Of a stretch of 64,000 bases of DNA, positions 53,160-62,304 are shown in pieces. The notes beneath the pieces were generated by a model. It ran no database searches and was not told the DNA's origin. It saw nothing but the letters and a program-made list of their open reading frames with translations. The stretch spans positions 1-64,000 of the forward strand of contig JAIXYN010000042.1 of the NCBI GenBank assembly GCA_027490195.1, written 5' to 3'. Position numbers and translations under genes: made by a program. Every line of letters starts with the position of its first letter. The stretch's first letter is position 1. Origin of the DNA: Verrucomicrobiaceae bacterium (GTDB lineage: Bacteria > Verrucomicrobiota > Verrucomicrobiia > Verrucomicrobiales > Verrucomicrobiaceae).

Positions 53160-54677
53160 ATGAAATTCGCCCTGACCCTTCTCTTTGTCCTGACCCTGCA
53201 TGCCTTCGCTGATCTTGCGAGCAGCAAGCCGAACATCATTCTGATCATGACGGATGACCAGGGCTACGGCCAGATGGGCTGCGTGGGCCATCCATGGCTG
53301 AAGACACCGAATCTGGACGCACTGCATGAGAAGAGCCTGCGATTCACCCGCTTCCTCGTCAGCCCCACGTGCTCGCCTACGCGAAGCGCCATCATGACGG
53401 GGCGGCCTGATTTGAAGAACGGCATCACGCACACCATTCTGGAGCGCGAGCGCATGACGCTGAACGCGACGATCCTGCCCCAGGTTCTCAAGACCGCGGG
53501 CTACACCTCCGGCATCTTCGGCAAATGGCATCTTGGTGATGAAGAAGCTTATCAGCCCAACAAGCGCGGCTTCGACGAAGCCTTCATCCACGGTGCGGGC
53601 GGCATCGGCCAGGCCTATCCCTGCTCATGTGCAGATGCACCGGACAACAAGTACATGGACCCCGTCATCCGTCACAACGGCAGCTTTGTGAAGACACATG
53701 GCTTCTGCACGGATGTCTTCTTCACTGCCGCGCTCGGCTGGATGAAGCAGCAGAAGGACAGCGGCAAACCGTTCTTCACATATCTCACCACAAACGCACC
53801 GCACGGCCCCTACATCGCGCCAGAGAAGAATGCGAAGCGCTTCACCGATCTCGGCTTCAGCAAGGATCAGGCCGGGTTCTACGGCATGATCGAGAACATC
53901 GACGAAAACATGGGCCGGCTCGCGGAGAAGCTGAAGGAATGGGACCTCTACAAAAACACCGTGGTCATCTTCATGTCTGACAACGGCACCGCTGGCGGCG
54001 CCCCCGGCGCTGCGGGCAAGGAAGTCGCACCCGGCTATCCCTTCTTCAACGGCGATCAGGTGGGCATGAAAGGCTCCACCGATGAAGGTGGCGTGCGCGT
54101 ACCGTTCTTCATCCGCTGGGATGGCAAGATCAACGCCGGGCGTGACATTAGCACCATTGCCGCGCACATCGATCTGCTGCCCACCTTTGCCGCGCTGGCC
54201 GGTGCTGAACTGCCGAAGAATCAGGTGGATGGCCGCAGCCTGCTGCCGCTGATCGAGGGCAAGGCCGACAAGTGGGAAGACCGCTTCCTCTTCACACACG
54301 TGGCACGCTGGCCCACGGGAGTCGAACCGAACACGCAGGAATTCGTCAACTACGGCGTGCGCAACCAGCGCTTCCGCTATGTGGGTCCGCGTGGTGGTGC
54401 TGGCAATCCGAAGAAGAAAAATCAAGCCGCCACACAGCCCACTAAAGGTGCGTTGTACGATCTCGAAGCCGATCCGTATCAGAAGACCGATGTCAGTGGT
54501 GAATATCCCGAAGTGGTGCAGAAAATGAACGCGGCCTACGAGGCCTACTGGAAGGAAGCACGTCCGCTCATGGTCAACGAAAACGCGCCCATGTCGCCCA
54601 CGAAGCCTTTCTGGGAGGTGTACGAGAAGCAGCTCAAGTCTGGTGGCATCCCCGACTGGACGCCGCCTTCGCTTTAG
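53160..54677 (+). CDS. Secreted family S1 sulfatase
   Basis: A 505-aa exported sulfatase. The ATG at 53160 gives the signal MKFALTLLFVLTLHAFA; the frame is open far upstream but only through the antisense of the thioredoxin gene. TDDQGYGQMG (Asp32-Asp33), Cys71 in [20 protein letters not shown] and MSDNGTAGG are complete. HGAGGIGQAYPCSCADAPDNKYMDPVI is a distinctive Cys-containing loop. It stands apart from the main sulfatase block and overlaps the convergent radical SAM gene by 4 bases. No copy of the TTGCTG-CGTT signature is visible upstream. Confidence 0.92.
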   Translation: MKFALTLLFVLTLHAFADLASSKPNIILIMTDDQGYGQMGCVGHPWLKTPNLDALHEKSLRFTRFLVSPTCSPTRSAIMTGRPDLKNGITHTILERERMTLNATILPQVLKTAGYTSGIFGKWHLGDEEAYQPNKRGFDEAFIHGAGGIGQAYPCSCADAPDNKYMDPVIRHNGSFVKTHGFCTDVFFTAALGWMKQQKDSGKPFFTYLTTNAPHGPYIAPEKNAKRFTDLGFSKDQAGFYGMIENIDENMGRLAEKLKEWDLYKNTVVIFMSDNGTAGGAPGAAGKEVAPGYPFFNGDQVGMKGSTDEGGVRVPFFIRWDGKINAGRDISTIAAHIDLLPTFAALAGAELPKNQVDGRSLLPLIEGKADKWEDRFLFTHVARWPTGVEPNTQEFVNYGVRNQRFRYVGPRGGAGNPKKKNQAATQPTKGALYDLEADPYQKTDVSGEYPEVVQKMNAAYEAYWKEARPLMVNENAPMSPTKPFWEVYEKQLKSGGIPDWTPPSL

Positions 54678-55777
54678 CTGAGCACCGCGCTGCCCTGCTT
54701 GGGCTGATACACACAGGCCGGGTCTTCCGCAAACGCATTGCCCGTCACGCCATAGGCGCGTGCTCTTGAGCCGCCGCAAACCGTGCGGAACTCGCAGCGC
54801 CCGCACTTGCCTTCAAGCGCATCGTTGTCGCGTAGCGCCATGAAGAGCGGGTGATGCCGGTAGATCTCCGTCGGATGCTCGTCGCGTACATTGCCACAAT
54901 CGAAAGGCAGGAAGCCGCTCGGCGAGACCACGCCTTTATGCGAAATAAACATCACCCCGCGCCCGTCGCGAATGCCGAGCGGCGAGCGCATGCCAGGGCG
55001 CTGCCTGCCGCCCGCGCCATGCTTTTGAATCACCACGCGGCGGAAGTGATGCCCCTCCGTGGTTTTGATGGCGAAAGGGGCCTTGCCGACGAGGGAGGCC
55101 ATGTCTTGAAACACGTGTTCTATATCCAAGGGATCGGGCAGATCGGCAATGCCGGCACGACCGGTGGGCACCAGCAGGAAGACGCTCCACATAGCGGGTT
55201 TCAGTTCAAACATGAGCTTCTTGAAAGCCTCATACTCTCGCAGGTTGCCACGTGTGAGCGTGGTGTTGATCTGTACGCTCAGATCCGCCGCATGGGCGCG
55301 ATGTACTGCCGCGATGGTGCGGTCAAAGGTACCCTTCACGCCGCGAAAGGCATCGTGCGTCTCGCGTGAGGCGCCGTCCAAGCTCAGGGAGATGCGGTCA
55401 ACGCCCGCCGCTTTGATCTCTGCAAAATCTGCATTCATAAGCCGAGCCGTCGCCGAGGGGCTCAGGCCCACGTGCAACCCGGCAGCCGTCGCCTCGCGCA
55501 CAAGATCCAGCGCGTCTGTGCGCATCAGCGGATCTCCGCCGGTAAGGATGAGCATTGGCGGATTCAATTCAGCGAGCTGGCGGATCAGGCGACTCGATTC
55601 CTCACGATTTAATTCATCGGGATGCCGGTGCGACTGCGCTTCTGCCCGGCAGTGTTTGCACGCCAGCGCACAGGCGCGGGTGATCTCCCAGAAGACGAGA
55701 AAGGGACGTTCATCAAAGCCGTCGTAGGCCATCGAGGCCACCTTGGACCACTCGGGATTGCTCAGCGCTGTGTTCAT
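54674..55777 (-). CDS. Radical SAM/SPASM protein, TIGR04053-like
   Basis: A 367-aa protein. The cluster motif CALACKHC (Cys36, Cys40, Cys43) sits in RPFLVFWEITRACALACKHC, typical of the TIGR04053/AhbD-like group. LILTGGDPLMR is the SAM-binding GGE-type motif. A C-terminal SPASM-like region (CGRCEFRTVCGGSRARAYG, then DPACVYQP) would bind a further iron-sulfur cluster. Relatives act in haem or peptide-cofactor pathways. The proteins nearby in NnrS/globin genes are consistent with haem metabolism, but the target is unproven. It is not a recognisable sulfatase-maturing enzyme. Confidence 0.85.
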   Translation of the reverse strand: MNTALSNPEWSKVASMAYDGFDERPFLVFWEITRACALACKHCRAEAQSHRHPDELNREESSRLIRQLAELNPPMLILTGGDPLMRTDALDLVREATAAGLHVGLSPSATARLMNADFAEIKAAGVDRISLSLDGASRETHDAFRGVKGTFDRTIAAVHRAHAADLSVQINTTLTRGNLREYEAFKKLMFELKPAMWSVFLLVPTGRAGIADLPDPLDIEHVFQDMASLVGKAPFAIKTTEGHHFRRVVIQKHGAGGRQRPGMRSPLGIRDGRGVMFISHKGVVSPSGFLPFDCGNVRDEHPTEIYRHHPLFMALRDNDALEGKCGRCEFRTVCGGSRARAYGVTGNAFAEDPACVYQPKQGSAVLS

Positions 55778-55868
55778 GCGTGAGACTAACGGGAGGATGA
55801 AGCGGCAATCCCTTCTGCTTGTGTGGAAAGCTGTGCTGATCTTGCGGGGGTGTTTGAACCCGCGAGAG

Positions 55869-57062
55869 CTAATCTTCCTCGTCCCGCTTCACGAAGCGCC
55901 GGCGGTGCCACAGCAGCCAGAACAGAGCGAGCAGCGCCCAGGTCAGGGCGGCGTAGATGTGATGGGATACCGTCGTGGAAGGCACCCAGGCAGGCGTGGC
56001 CCGAGTGATGGCGGCAAGGACGCCGAGGAAGATCAGGAAGCGTACCCATTTGCTCTTCACGAAGAAGCCGTCGAGATCGCCACTGTGGCCAAACAAAACG
56101 CGGCTGCCGACGATGAGCATGAGCATGCCGAAGCCGCCGATGTAGAGCAGGTGCTCAACGCTGGCATGCTGGGCGTAGAAGAATCCAGCCAGCGCCAGAC
56201 CGAGCCAGCCGAGGATCAGCGCCCATAACAAACCTGCAGTGAGAGAACCGGCCTGCGCTGTCTTCCATCGTACCTCCAGAAGCAAATAACCGGCTGCCAC
56301 GAGAGCCCGTAGCGCATAGCCCGCGATGATTTGGCCGCAGGCTTCCAGAAAGAAGCTGATGATGAGCAGGGCGGCGGCCATGATGGCGCGGAGGAGCTTC
56401 GTCCGGCTTTGCGCCGCCGTTTTGGGATCGCCAAAATCACCGCCGAGCATGCGTGGGAGTACAAACGCGCCAATGCCCAGCACCGGCGGCAGCAGCAGGC
56501 CTTGGTAGAGCAGGAGATTCGCGAGGCGGAGGCGCTGCGGATTGAGCAGGGTTGCGGAAGACAGCAGCAGCGACGCGCCTGTGATGCCGCAGATCAGGCC
56601 GGTGAGCGCGAGGAGCAATTGCGGCGGCGGTGCCTCCTTGCGAAACTTCACCACTCGGATCACCAGACACAGCAGCAGCGAACCGAGCAGCGCGATGAAG
56701 CACCCATCCCCCCAGGCCATGTGCAGCGTTAGATGAGAAATGCCGCAGGCCTGATGCAGTGCGAAGAGCCAAAGCAGCTCCGGCGGTGTGAGCTTCGGAG
56801 CCGTGGCCATGCGCGGTCCGGCGGTGCCGAGAAAGCCGACGACGAAGGCGGCACCGAAGGCCTCGATCATGATGCGTGCGTGAACGAAGCTGGGATAGAA
56901 GCCGATCTGCTGCGCATAATACAGCGGCCACAGCGCCACGCCGATGATGCTCCAAACCGCACCGCTGAAAAAGAACAGGCGATAGGGCTCCGACGCGAGC
57001 CAGCGCAGGCCATCGCGGCGCGGGCCGGTGGCCTTGTGTTTGCAGGCGGGGAACTGGCTCAT
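55869..57062 (-). CDS. nnrS: NnrS-family membrane haem/copper protein
   Basis: A 397-aa integral membrane protein with about twelve hydrophobic helices. RLFFFSGAVWSIIGVALWPLYY, HARIMIEAFGAAFVVGFLGTAGPRM and GIGAFVLPRMLGG carry the conserved histidine and proline/glycine patterns of NnrS. NnrS proteins protect against nitrosative stress. Its start overlaps the stop of the group III globin by 4 bases, so the two form an operon (globin first). The operon begins at an Rrf2/NsrR-like operator. Confidence 0.9.
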   Translation of the reverse strand: MSQFPACKHKATGPRRDGLRWLASEPYRLFFFSGAVWSIIGVALWPLYYAQQIGFYPSFVHARIMIEAFGAAFVVGFLGTAGPRMATAPKLTPPELLWLFALHQACGISHLTLHMAWGDGCFIALLGSLLLCLVIRVVKFRKEAPPPQLLLALTGLICGITGASLLLSSATLLNPQRLRLANLLLYQGLLLPPVLGIGAFVLPRMLGGDFGDPKTAAQSRTKLLRAIMAAALLIISFFLEACGQIIAGYALRALVAAGYLLLEVRWKTAQAGSLTAGLLWALILGWLGLALAGFFYAQHASVEHLLYIGGFGMLMLIVGSRVLFGHSGDLDGFFVKSKWVRFLIFLGVLAAITRATPAWVPSTTVSHHIYAALTWALLALFWLLWHRRRFVKRDEED

Positions 57063-57538
57063 GCGACAGGCTGCTGATAACGTGTGTAACGTGCGCGTTG
57101 TTCCGGAGTGAAGTTGGCGGGATCGAAACGGGGATCGGGCACCTGGTTAATGCGCGAGTAGATGACGTTCGCCATGTCTGCCGCGCAGTTTTTGATGTGC
57201 TCTGCTTTCTCGCCTGCAAAGAGATCGTCCACCGTGCTGCAGAAGAGCTGCAGCCAGTGGTCAAACTGCGCACGGCCCATGGGCGTTTGCGGGACGAGCT
57301 TGGCATGTGCGGCGATGGGATTGCCGGTGAAGCCGCCCGTACGGAAGAGCACCGTCTCCCAGAAGGCGTACATCTTCGGCAGATGGGTGGTCCAGTGGGT
57401 CTTTGCGACGTCGTTGAAGATGAACCCCAGCACCTCGTCAGTGCGGACTCGGTCGTAGAATGTGTTCACCAGCGTTTCGATTTCGGCACGTCCGGCAATG
57501 TCAGGCTTGGTCTCAAACATGCATTTATCATGCAACAT
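57059..57538 (-). CDS. Group III truncated haemoglobin
   Basis: A 159-aa globin (153 aa if the second ATG at 57518-57520 is used). VNTFYDRVRTDEVLGFIFND is helix B with the B10 tyrosine. LPKMYAFWETVLFRTGGFTGNPIAAHAKL carries the group III helix E/F region and the proximal histidine, and the Trp of GRAQFDHWLQLF is typical of helix G. Such globins handle nitric oxide or peroxide. The operator-like site 57515-57540 overlaps both candidate start codons. It is co-translated with nnrS by ATGA overlap. Confidence 0.9.
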   Translation of the reverse strand: MLHDKCMFETKPDIAGRAEIETLVNTFYDRVRTDEVLGFIFNDVAKTHWTTHLPKMYAFWETVLFRTGGFTGNPIAAHAKLVPQTPMGRAQFDHWLQLFCSTVDDLFAGEKAEHIKNCAADMANVIYSRINQVPDPRFDPANFTPEQRARYTRYQQPVA

Positions 57539-57540
57539 TA
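57515..57540 (-). promoter_or_regulatory. NsrR/Rrf2-like operator overlapping the globin start
   Basis: The core ATGCATTTATCATGCA (57519-57534) matches the E. coli-type NsrR consensus ATGCATTTAnnATGCA at all fixed positions as I remember it. The site overlaps the possible globin start codons. A related sequence, with ATGATGCAAC followed by TTATTAA, recurs at 57630-57656. Neither has been tested. Confidence 0.55.
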
Positions 57541-57629
57541 ACCGCCCCTGTCGCTGCTCTGTTCATGCTCCGTTGTGCGCTGGAATTGGCATGAGCAAGC
57601 AATGCTCATCTCTGCGCAGGATCGGCGCA

Positions 57630-57656
57630 TTGATGCATCGATGATGCAACTTATTA
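57630..57656 (+). promoter_or_regulatory. Second NsrR/Rrf2-like operator upstream of the YHS-globin gene
   Basis: TGATGCATCGATGATGCAAC then TTATTAA. It shares ATGCATnnATnATGCAAC-type spacing and the AT-rich end with the site at 57515, and lies 18 bases before the start of the exported globin. The two sites would allow one repressor to control both divergent transcripts. The first half-site is weaker than at 57515. Confidence 0.45.
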
Positions 57657-57673
57657 ACTGCACCAACCAAACC

Positions 57674-58270
57674 ATGAAACTCATTCTCTCATCCCTCGCC
57701 ACCATCGGCCTCGTCATGACTCTGCTGGTCAATGCCGCCATGGCCATTGATCCAGCCGCCGTAGCCACGGAAGCCGCCACGAACACCGTCTGCCCGATCA
57801 GCGGCAAGCCGGTCGATCCCGCCATCACCGCTGAATACGAAGGCCGGAAATGGTCCTTTGCCAAAGAGGCCTGCAAAACAAAATGGCTGAAGTCCCGCGA
57901 AGAAAGCCTGTATCAAAAACTGGGTGGCAAGCCCGCCATGGAGGCTGCGGTGGACGCCTTCTACGTCAAGGTGCTGGCCGATAACCGTGTGAAGCATTTC
58001 TTCGACAATGTGAGCATGGACAAGCAGCGCCGGAAGCAGAAGGAATTTCTCAGCGCCGCCTTCGGCGGACCGCTGCCATGGACCGGCAAGGACATGCGCA
58101 AAGCCCACGAAGGCATGGGACTCACCGAAGAGCATTTCAACGCCATCGCTGAAAATCTCGTGAACACCTTGAAGGATCTGAAGATCAAGCAGGAGCTTAT
58201 CGACCAGGTCGTCGCCGTCGCGCTCACGACCAAGGACGATGTGCTTGGCCGTCCGAAAAAGGCCAACTGA
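57674..58270 (+). CDS. Exported YHS-like domain fused to a group I truncated haemoglobin
   Basis: A 198-aa exported protein; the ATG at 57674 gives the signal MKLILSSLATIGLVMTLLVNAAMA. Residues 38-73 form a YHS-like metal-binding domain (VCPISGKPVDP starting at Cys40, then EGRKWSFAKEACKTKW with Cys67). Residues 78-190 form a truncated globin: LYQKLGGKPAMEAAVDAFY with the B10 tyrosine at 97, and AHEGMGLTEEHF with the likely proximal His145. A periplasmic globin linked to a metal-binding YHS domain is uncommon. It is divergent from the globin III-nnrS operon. Confidence 0.85.
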   Translation: MKLILSSLATIGLVMTLLVNAAMAIDPAAVATEAATNTVCPISGKPVDPAITAEYEGRKWSFAKEACKTKWLKSREESLYQKLGGKPAMEAAVDAFYVKVLADNRVKHFFDNVSMDKQRRKQKEFLSAAFGGPLPWTGKDMRKAHEGMGLTEEHFNAIAENLVNTLKDLKIKQELIDQVVAVALTTKDDVLGRPKKAN

Positions 58271-58299
58271 GAGCTGTCCATCTCTCATTGACCCTAAGT

Positions 58300-58345
58300 C
58301 GCCGCAGGGAGTGCCAGGAGTCGCTCACTGCGGCGGTTTTGTTTG
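58300..58345 (+). terminator. Rho-independent terminator after the YHS-globin gene
   Basis: CGCCGCAG (58300-58307) pairs with CTGCGGCG (58328-58335) with an inner loop of 20 bases, followed by the T-rich GTTTTGTTT (58336-58344). It lies 30 bases after the stop codon. A good intrinsic terminator. Confidence 0.8.
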
Positions 58346-58394
58346 GTGAAAAAAGATGCTGAATCGACTTCGTGGGAGCGTTTGATCTCCCGCC

Positions 58395-59645
58395 ATGAGG
58401 TTTTCTCTTTTTACCGCCGCCGTTTGTCTCACCACCTCCCTCCACGCCGAAAAGGTGGGCCCGTGGAATCTCACTGAACTCAAAAACAATGTGCCCGCCA
58501 TGAAGTGGGTGCGTCAGGATCAGCCGATTCATTCGCTGACCTATGCGGGTGAAAAGTACCAAGGCCATGACACGGAGGTCTTCGCCTTTTATGCCTCACC
58601 GATCACGCTGGGAGAGAAGGTGAAACCCGGCACCAAGTTCCCTGGCGTGGTGCTCATTCATGGCGGTGGCGGCACGGCGTTTGCAGACTGGGTGCACCTG
58701 TGGGCGAAACGTGGCTATGCGGCCATCGCGATGGATTTGAACGGCTCGCGCCCGCCTGAGCCCGAGTTTGATCCCAAGACCGGCATGGCGATTGGCAACG
58801 GGCATCGCGGCGTGCGCACGCGGCTGCCGAATGCAGGCCCCCAGCACGGGCATCCGGAAAAATTCGACTGCGTACGCACTCCTGATACGAGCGATGACTG
58901 GCCCTTCCATGCCGCCGCGAGCGTGATGCGTGCGCACTCTCTGCTGCGGAGCTTCCCGGAGGTGGATGCAGAGCACACCGCTGTGACTGGCATCAGCTGG
59001 GGTGGGTACACGACCTGCCTCGTTGCTTCACTGGATGACCGCTTCAAAGCCGCCGTGCCCGTCTATGGCTGTGGTTTCCTGCATGAAGGCGAATCCGTGC
59101 AGAAGCCCAGCATCGACAAGCTGGACCCCGAACACCGCGCGCTGTGGGTGAAGGAATACGATCCCGGCAGCCTGCTGCCACGCTGCCGTGTGCCCATCCT
59201 CTTCGTGAATGGCACCAACGACGTCCACTACGTGCTGGACAGCTACATGAAGAGCTACAACGTCGTGCCTGGAGAAAAACACATTCGAATTCAAATCAAG
59301 ATGCCGCACGGCCATCCTCCCGGGTGGGCACCGCAAGAGATCGGACTGTTCATCGACTCGAAGTGCCGTGGCGGTGCTGCCCCGCCCAATCCGGGCGTAC
59401 CCGTCGTTTCCGGCGATCATGTCACCGTCACATGCGAAAGCAAAGTGCCGCTAAAGAAAGCCGAGCTCAACTACACCAGTGACACTGGCCTGCGCTCCAA
59501 ACGCGAATGGAAATCTGTCCCCGCCACGATCAAGGACGGAACCATCACCGCCCCCAAACCGCCCGCTGATGCCAACACCTGGTTCATCACCATCACCGAT
59601 GAACGCGATGCGATGGTGAGCACCGTGGTGGAGTTTGCGAAGTAG
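58395..59645 (+). CDS. Secreted alpha/beta hydrolase (acetyl-xylan/dienelactone hydrolase-like)
   Basis: A 416-aa exported hydrolase (signal MRFSLFTAAVCLTTSLHA). Nucleophile elbow GISWGGYTT with Ser201; VVLIHGGGGTAFADWVHLWAKRGYAAIAMD is the oxyanion strand-loop. VPILFVNGTNDVHYVLDSYMKSY carries the acid Asp, and KMPHGHPPGW the likely His. Residues from about 335 form an extra beta-domain. Such enzymes often remove acetyl or other ester groups from polysaccharides, which suits the surroundings. A weaker element with GCTGAAT-GAC then CGTTTGATC precedes it, but its spacing differs from the other signatures. Confidence 0.85.
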   Translation: MRFSLFTAAVCLTTSLHAEKVGPWNLTELKNNVPAMKWVRQDQPIHSLTYAGEKYQGHDTEVFAFYASPITLGEKVKPGTKFPGVVLIHGGGGTAFADWVHLWAKRGYAAIAMDLNGSRPPEPEFDPKTGMAIGNGHRGVRTRLPNAGPQHGHPEKFDCVRTPDTSDDWPFHAAASVMRAHSLLRSFPEVDAEHTAVTGISWGGYTTCLVASLDDRFKAAVPVYGCGFLHEGESVQKPSIDKLDPEHRALWVKEYDPGSLLPRCRVPILFVNGTNDVHYVLDSYMKSYNVVPGEKHIRIQIKMPHGHPPGWAPQEIGLFIDSKCRGGAAPPNPGVPVVSGDHVTVTCESKVPLKKAELNYTSDTGLRSKREWKSVPATIKDGTITAPKPPADANTWFITITDERDAMVSTVVEFAK

Positions 59646-59717
59646 CGATTCCACGCCGGGGCAAATAGTCCAAATTTAGTGATGGGTGCGGCCCATCGCT
59701 GACGTTGCATCGCACTG

Positions 59718-62072
59718 ATGAAACGAAACATCTCCCGACGCACTGGACTCAAGCTGATGACGGCAGGCACGCTGATGGGCTTCAGCGCCCGTGAAGCCGC
59801 CCATGCCGCCAAGGATCAACCGACGGTCTCGACCGATGGCTGGGCCAAAACGCATGACCGTGTGTTTCTAGGCGGCGAGTATTGGGCGAACCCGATGGAA
59901 GACTGGCGTGTGAGCGAAGGCGGTGCGGAGTGCCTGAGCATGGGCGGTGGTCGCAGTGTGCATTCGCTGACGCATCAACTGACTCAAGGCGGTGCTTTCA
60001 CCATGAGCGTGATGCTGACGCGGCTGGAGATCGGCAAGTCTGATGGCGGGGCGGGCTTCCGCATTGGCATCCGCAGCGAGATCAACGAGCACCGCAGCAA
60101 CTGCTTTGTGCAGAAGGGCATCAACGCCGGATGGCAGGGCGATCAGCTTGTGATGGGGCCAAAAACAGCGCCGCTCAAAGACGGCAGTGTTTTGAAGCAG
60201 GTGCGGCTGACGCTCCAAGGAGCGACAGAACTCGACAAGAGCATTTTGACACTGACCGCGCATGCTGTGGATTCTGGAGCAGTGCTGGGCACGATTACTG
60301 ATACCTTCCGCGCGGACGAAATCATGGGCAATGTCTCCATCGCCAACAACTTCGCCGCAGGTGCGGTGGCGGGCGCAAAAAAGAACGGCAAGGGTAAAGC
60401 GGGTGCAGCAGCAGGAGGGCGCTACCGCTTCCAAAACTGGACCCTGGAAGGAAATGCCTTCGCCGTCTCCTCACAAAATCGTTTCGGACCGCTGTTGTGG
60501 TCCATGTACTCGCTGAGCGATTCACGCACGGACGATGGCTTTGTGATGAAGCTCAGCGCACTCACGGGACCCATGGGAGCGAAGGACAGTCAGGTGGTCG
60601 AGTTGCAGGTGCAGAAGGGCGGCGTGTGGAAATCTCTCGGCGAAGCAAAGCTGGATCCTGATGCATGGGTGGCGACGTTCCGCATTCCGAAGTGGGATGC
60701 GAAGAAGGCCACGCCCTACAAGCTGGTGTATCGCGAAAAGCACACGGACGGCAGCGAGACGCCGCACGAGTGGGCCGGCACCATCAAGGCGAACCCTGAG
60801 GGCCAGCCGCTGCGCATGGCGGCGCTGACCTGCCAGAACGACTACGGCTTCCCGTACGCGCCCGTGGCGGAGAATCTCATCAAGCTCGATCCTGATCTCG
60901 TCTTCTTCTCCGGCGACCAGATCTACGAAAACCACGGCGGCTTTGGCATCATCCGTGAACCCGCAGAGCCGGCGATCCTGAACTACCTGCGCAAGTTTTA
61001 CCAGCATGGCTGGGCTTTCCGCGAGGTGATGCGCAATGCGCCCACGCTCTGCCTGCCGGATGATCACGATGTGTTTCAAGGCAACATCTGGGGTGAGGTT
61101 GGCAAGAAGATGGACGTGGGCGATACGGGCGCATCTTCCAAGGGCGGCTACATTGAGCCTGCGCGCATGGTCAATGCAGTTCACAAGACGAACGTGGCGC
61201 ACCATCCGGATGCCTATGATCCCAAGCCGGTGCTGCAGGACATCAGCGTGTATTACGGTGACATGGTGTATGGCGGCGTGAGCTTTGCGATCATCGCCGA
61301 CCGCCAGTGGAAGAGCGGGCCAGAGCATGTGGAGACGGGCAATGGCCGCGCTGACCACGTGCCTGATGTGAATTTTGACACCTCAAAGCTGGACAAGCCG
61401 GGCCTCGTGCTGCTGGGCGAGCGGCAGGAGGAGTTTCTCAAAAAGTGGGCGCAGGACTGGCGCGGGCACACGCTGAAGGCCGTGCTGAGCCAGACGGTGT
61501 TTGCCAATGTGGCGACGCATCATGGCGGGCCGGATGGTTACTTGAAAGCAGATCTCGATTCGGGCGGCTGGCCTCAGACGCCGCGCAATCGTGCCGTGGA
61601 AATCATGCGCCCCTCCATGGCGCTGCACATCAATGGCGACCAGCATCTGACCACGCTGACGCAGTATGGCGTGGACAAGCAGCGCGACAGCAACTGGTCC
61701 TTCTGCACGCCCGCCATCTCCGCCGGTTATCCGCGCTGGTGGCTGCCGGATGAGCTCAAGATGCCGCACGAGAACCGCCCCAAACACGGGCACGCCAACA
61801 CGGGCGAATTTCTCGACGGTCTCGGCAACAAGGCCTACGTGTATGCGGTGGGTAATCCCGTGGTGGGCAAGGCGGCGAACCGGTACGACAAGGCGCATGA
61901 GAAAGGCAGTGGCTTCGGCTTCATCACCTTCGACACGGTGAAGAAGACTTACTTCATCGAGTCGTTCCGTTTCCTCATTGATGTGAAAGATGGGAAGCCC
62001 ACGAATCAGTTCCCCGGCTGGCCTATGACGATTCAGCAGAAGGAGAATCGCGGGGAGAATGTGCTGGGGTGA
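59718..62072 (+). CDS. Tat-exported PhoD-like alkaline phosphatase
   Basis: A 784-aa protein. The N-terminus [19 protein letters not shown] is a twin-arginine signal. Residues 40-260 are a beta-rich N-terminal part including a LamG-like region. The phosphoesterase part follows (about 365 on): [52 protein letters not shown] and [18 protein letters not shown] hold the metal-binding Asp/His residues of PhoD. The Lys/Gly stretch [17 protein letters not shown] near 220 is a linker. It should cleave phosphodiesters or monoesters outside the cytoplasm. Confidence 0.88.
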   Translation: MKRNISRRTGLKLMTAGTLMGFSAREAAHAAKDQPTVSTDGWAKTHDRVFLGGEYWANPMEDWRVSEGGAECLSMGGGRSVHSLTHQLTQGGAFTMSVMLTRLEIGKSDGGAGFRIGIRSEINEHRSNCFVQKGINAGWQGDQLVMGPKTAPLKDGSVLKQVRLTLQGATELDKSILTLTAHAVDSGAVLGTITDTFRADEIMGNVSIANNFAAGAVAGAKKNGKGKAGAAAGGRYRFQNWTLEGNAFAVSSQNRFGPLLWSMYSLSDSRTDDGFVMKLSALTGPMGAKDSQVVELQVQKGGVWKSLGEAKLDPDAWVATFRIPKWDAKKATPYKLVYREKHTDGSETPHEWAGTIKANPEGQPLRMAALTCQNDYGFPYAPVAENLIKLDPDLVFFSGDQIYENHGGFGIIREPAEPAILNYLRKFYQHGWAFREVMRNAPTLCLPDDHDVFQGNIWGEVGKKMDVGDTGASSKGGYIEPARMVNAVHKTNVAHHPDAYDPKPVLQDISVYYGDMVYGGVSFAIIADRQWKSGPEHVETGNGRADHVPDVNFDTSKLDKPGLVLLGERQEEFLKKWAQDWRGHTLKAVLSQTVFANVATHHGGPDGYLKADLDSGGWPQTPRNRAVEIMRPSMALHINGDQHLTTLTQYGVDKQRDSNWSFCTPAISAGYPRWWLPDELKMPHENRPKHGHANTGEFLDGLGNKAYVYAVGNPVVGKAANRYDKAHEKGSGFGFITFDTVKKTYFIESFRFLIDVKDGKPTNQFPGWPMTIQQKENRGENVLG

Positions 62073-62078
62073 GGAGAT

Positions 62079-62234
62079 GTACGATGGGCACTCCTGCCTG
62101 TCGATCAACGGCACCGCTGGCAGGCAAGTGGAACGCTGGCCTTAGGCCGGTCTGCTGCAGCGATGTGGCAAGCTGACTCGGAAATCGTGGGTTTTGATGG
62201 AGCGCTGATCGACGGCCAGGAGTGCCCATCGTAC
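62079..62234. mobile_element. MITE-like element with 32-bp imperfect terminal inverted repeats
   Basis: The arms 62079-62110 and 62203-62234 are inverted copies that match at about 29 of 32 positions, beginning GTACGATGGGCACTCCTG. They are separated by 92 bases that contain a smaller hairpin (TGGCCTTAGGCC). No transposase is present. Each outer end is GTAC, itself a palindrome, so it could be part of the repeat or a duplicated target. It may be a non-autonomous element or an interspersed repeat typical of this genome. Confidence 0.6.
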
Positions 62235-62304
62235 TTCCGAGCAGACCTGCATCATCATGTCAAAAGAACGAGGTCCGTGTTTCGATGCGTAGGAGTGACA
62301 CACC

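Noticed and set aside
54674..55777. Radical SAM protein as an anaerobic sulfatase-maturing enzyme.
   Set aside because: It adjoins a sulfatase and has a SPASM-like end, but the sequence around the cluster (FWEITRACALACKHCRAEA) and the C-terminus fit the TIGR04053/AhbD-like group. The proximity is convergent, not operonic.
57588..57607. A possible sigma-54 promoter (TGGCATG...TGC) in the globin intergenic region.
   Set aside because: The GG and GC elements do not have the strict 10-base spacing of sigma-54 promoters.
58356..58382. A copy of the signature before the alpha/beta hydrolase at 58395.
   Set aside because: ATGCTGAATCGAC and CGTT are there, but the gap is 17 instead of 20-21 bases and the second hexamer is lacking. 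It may be related but is not convincing.
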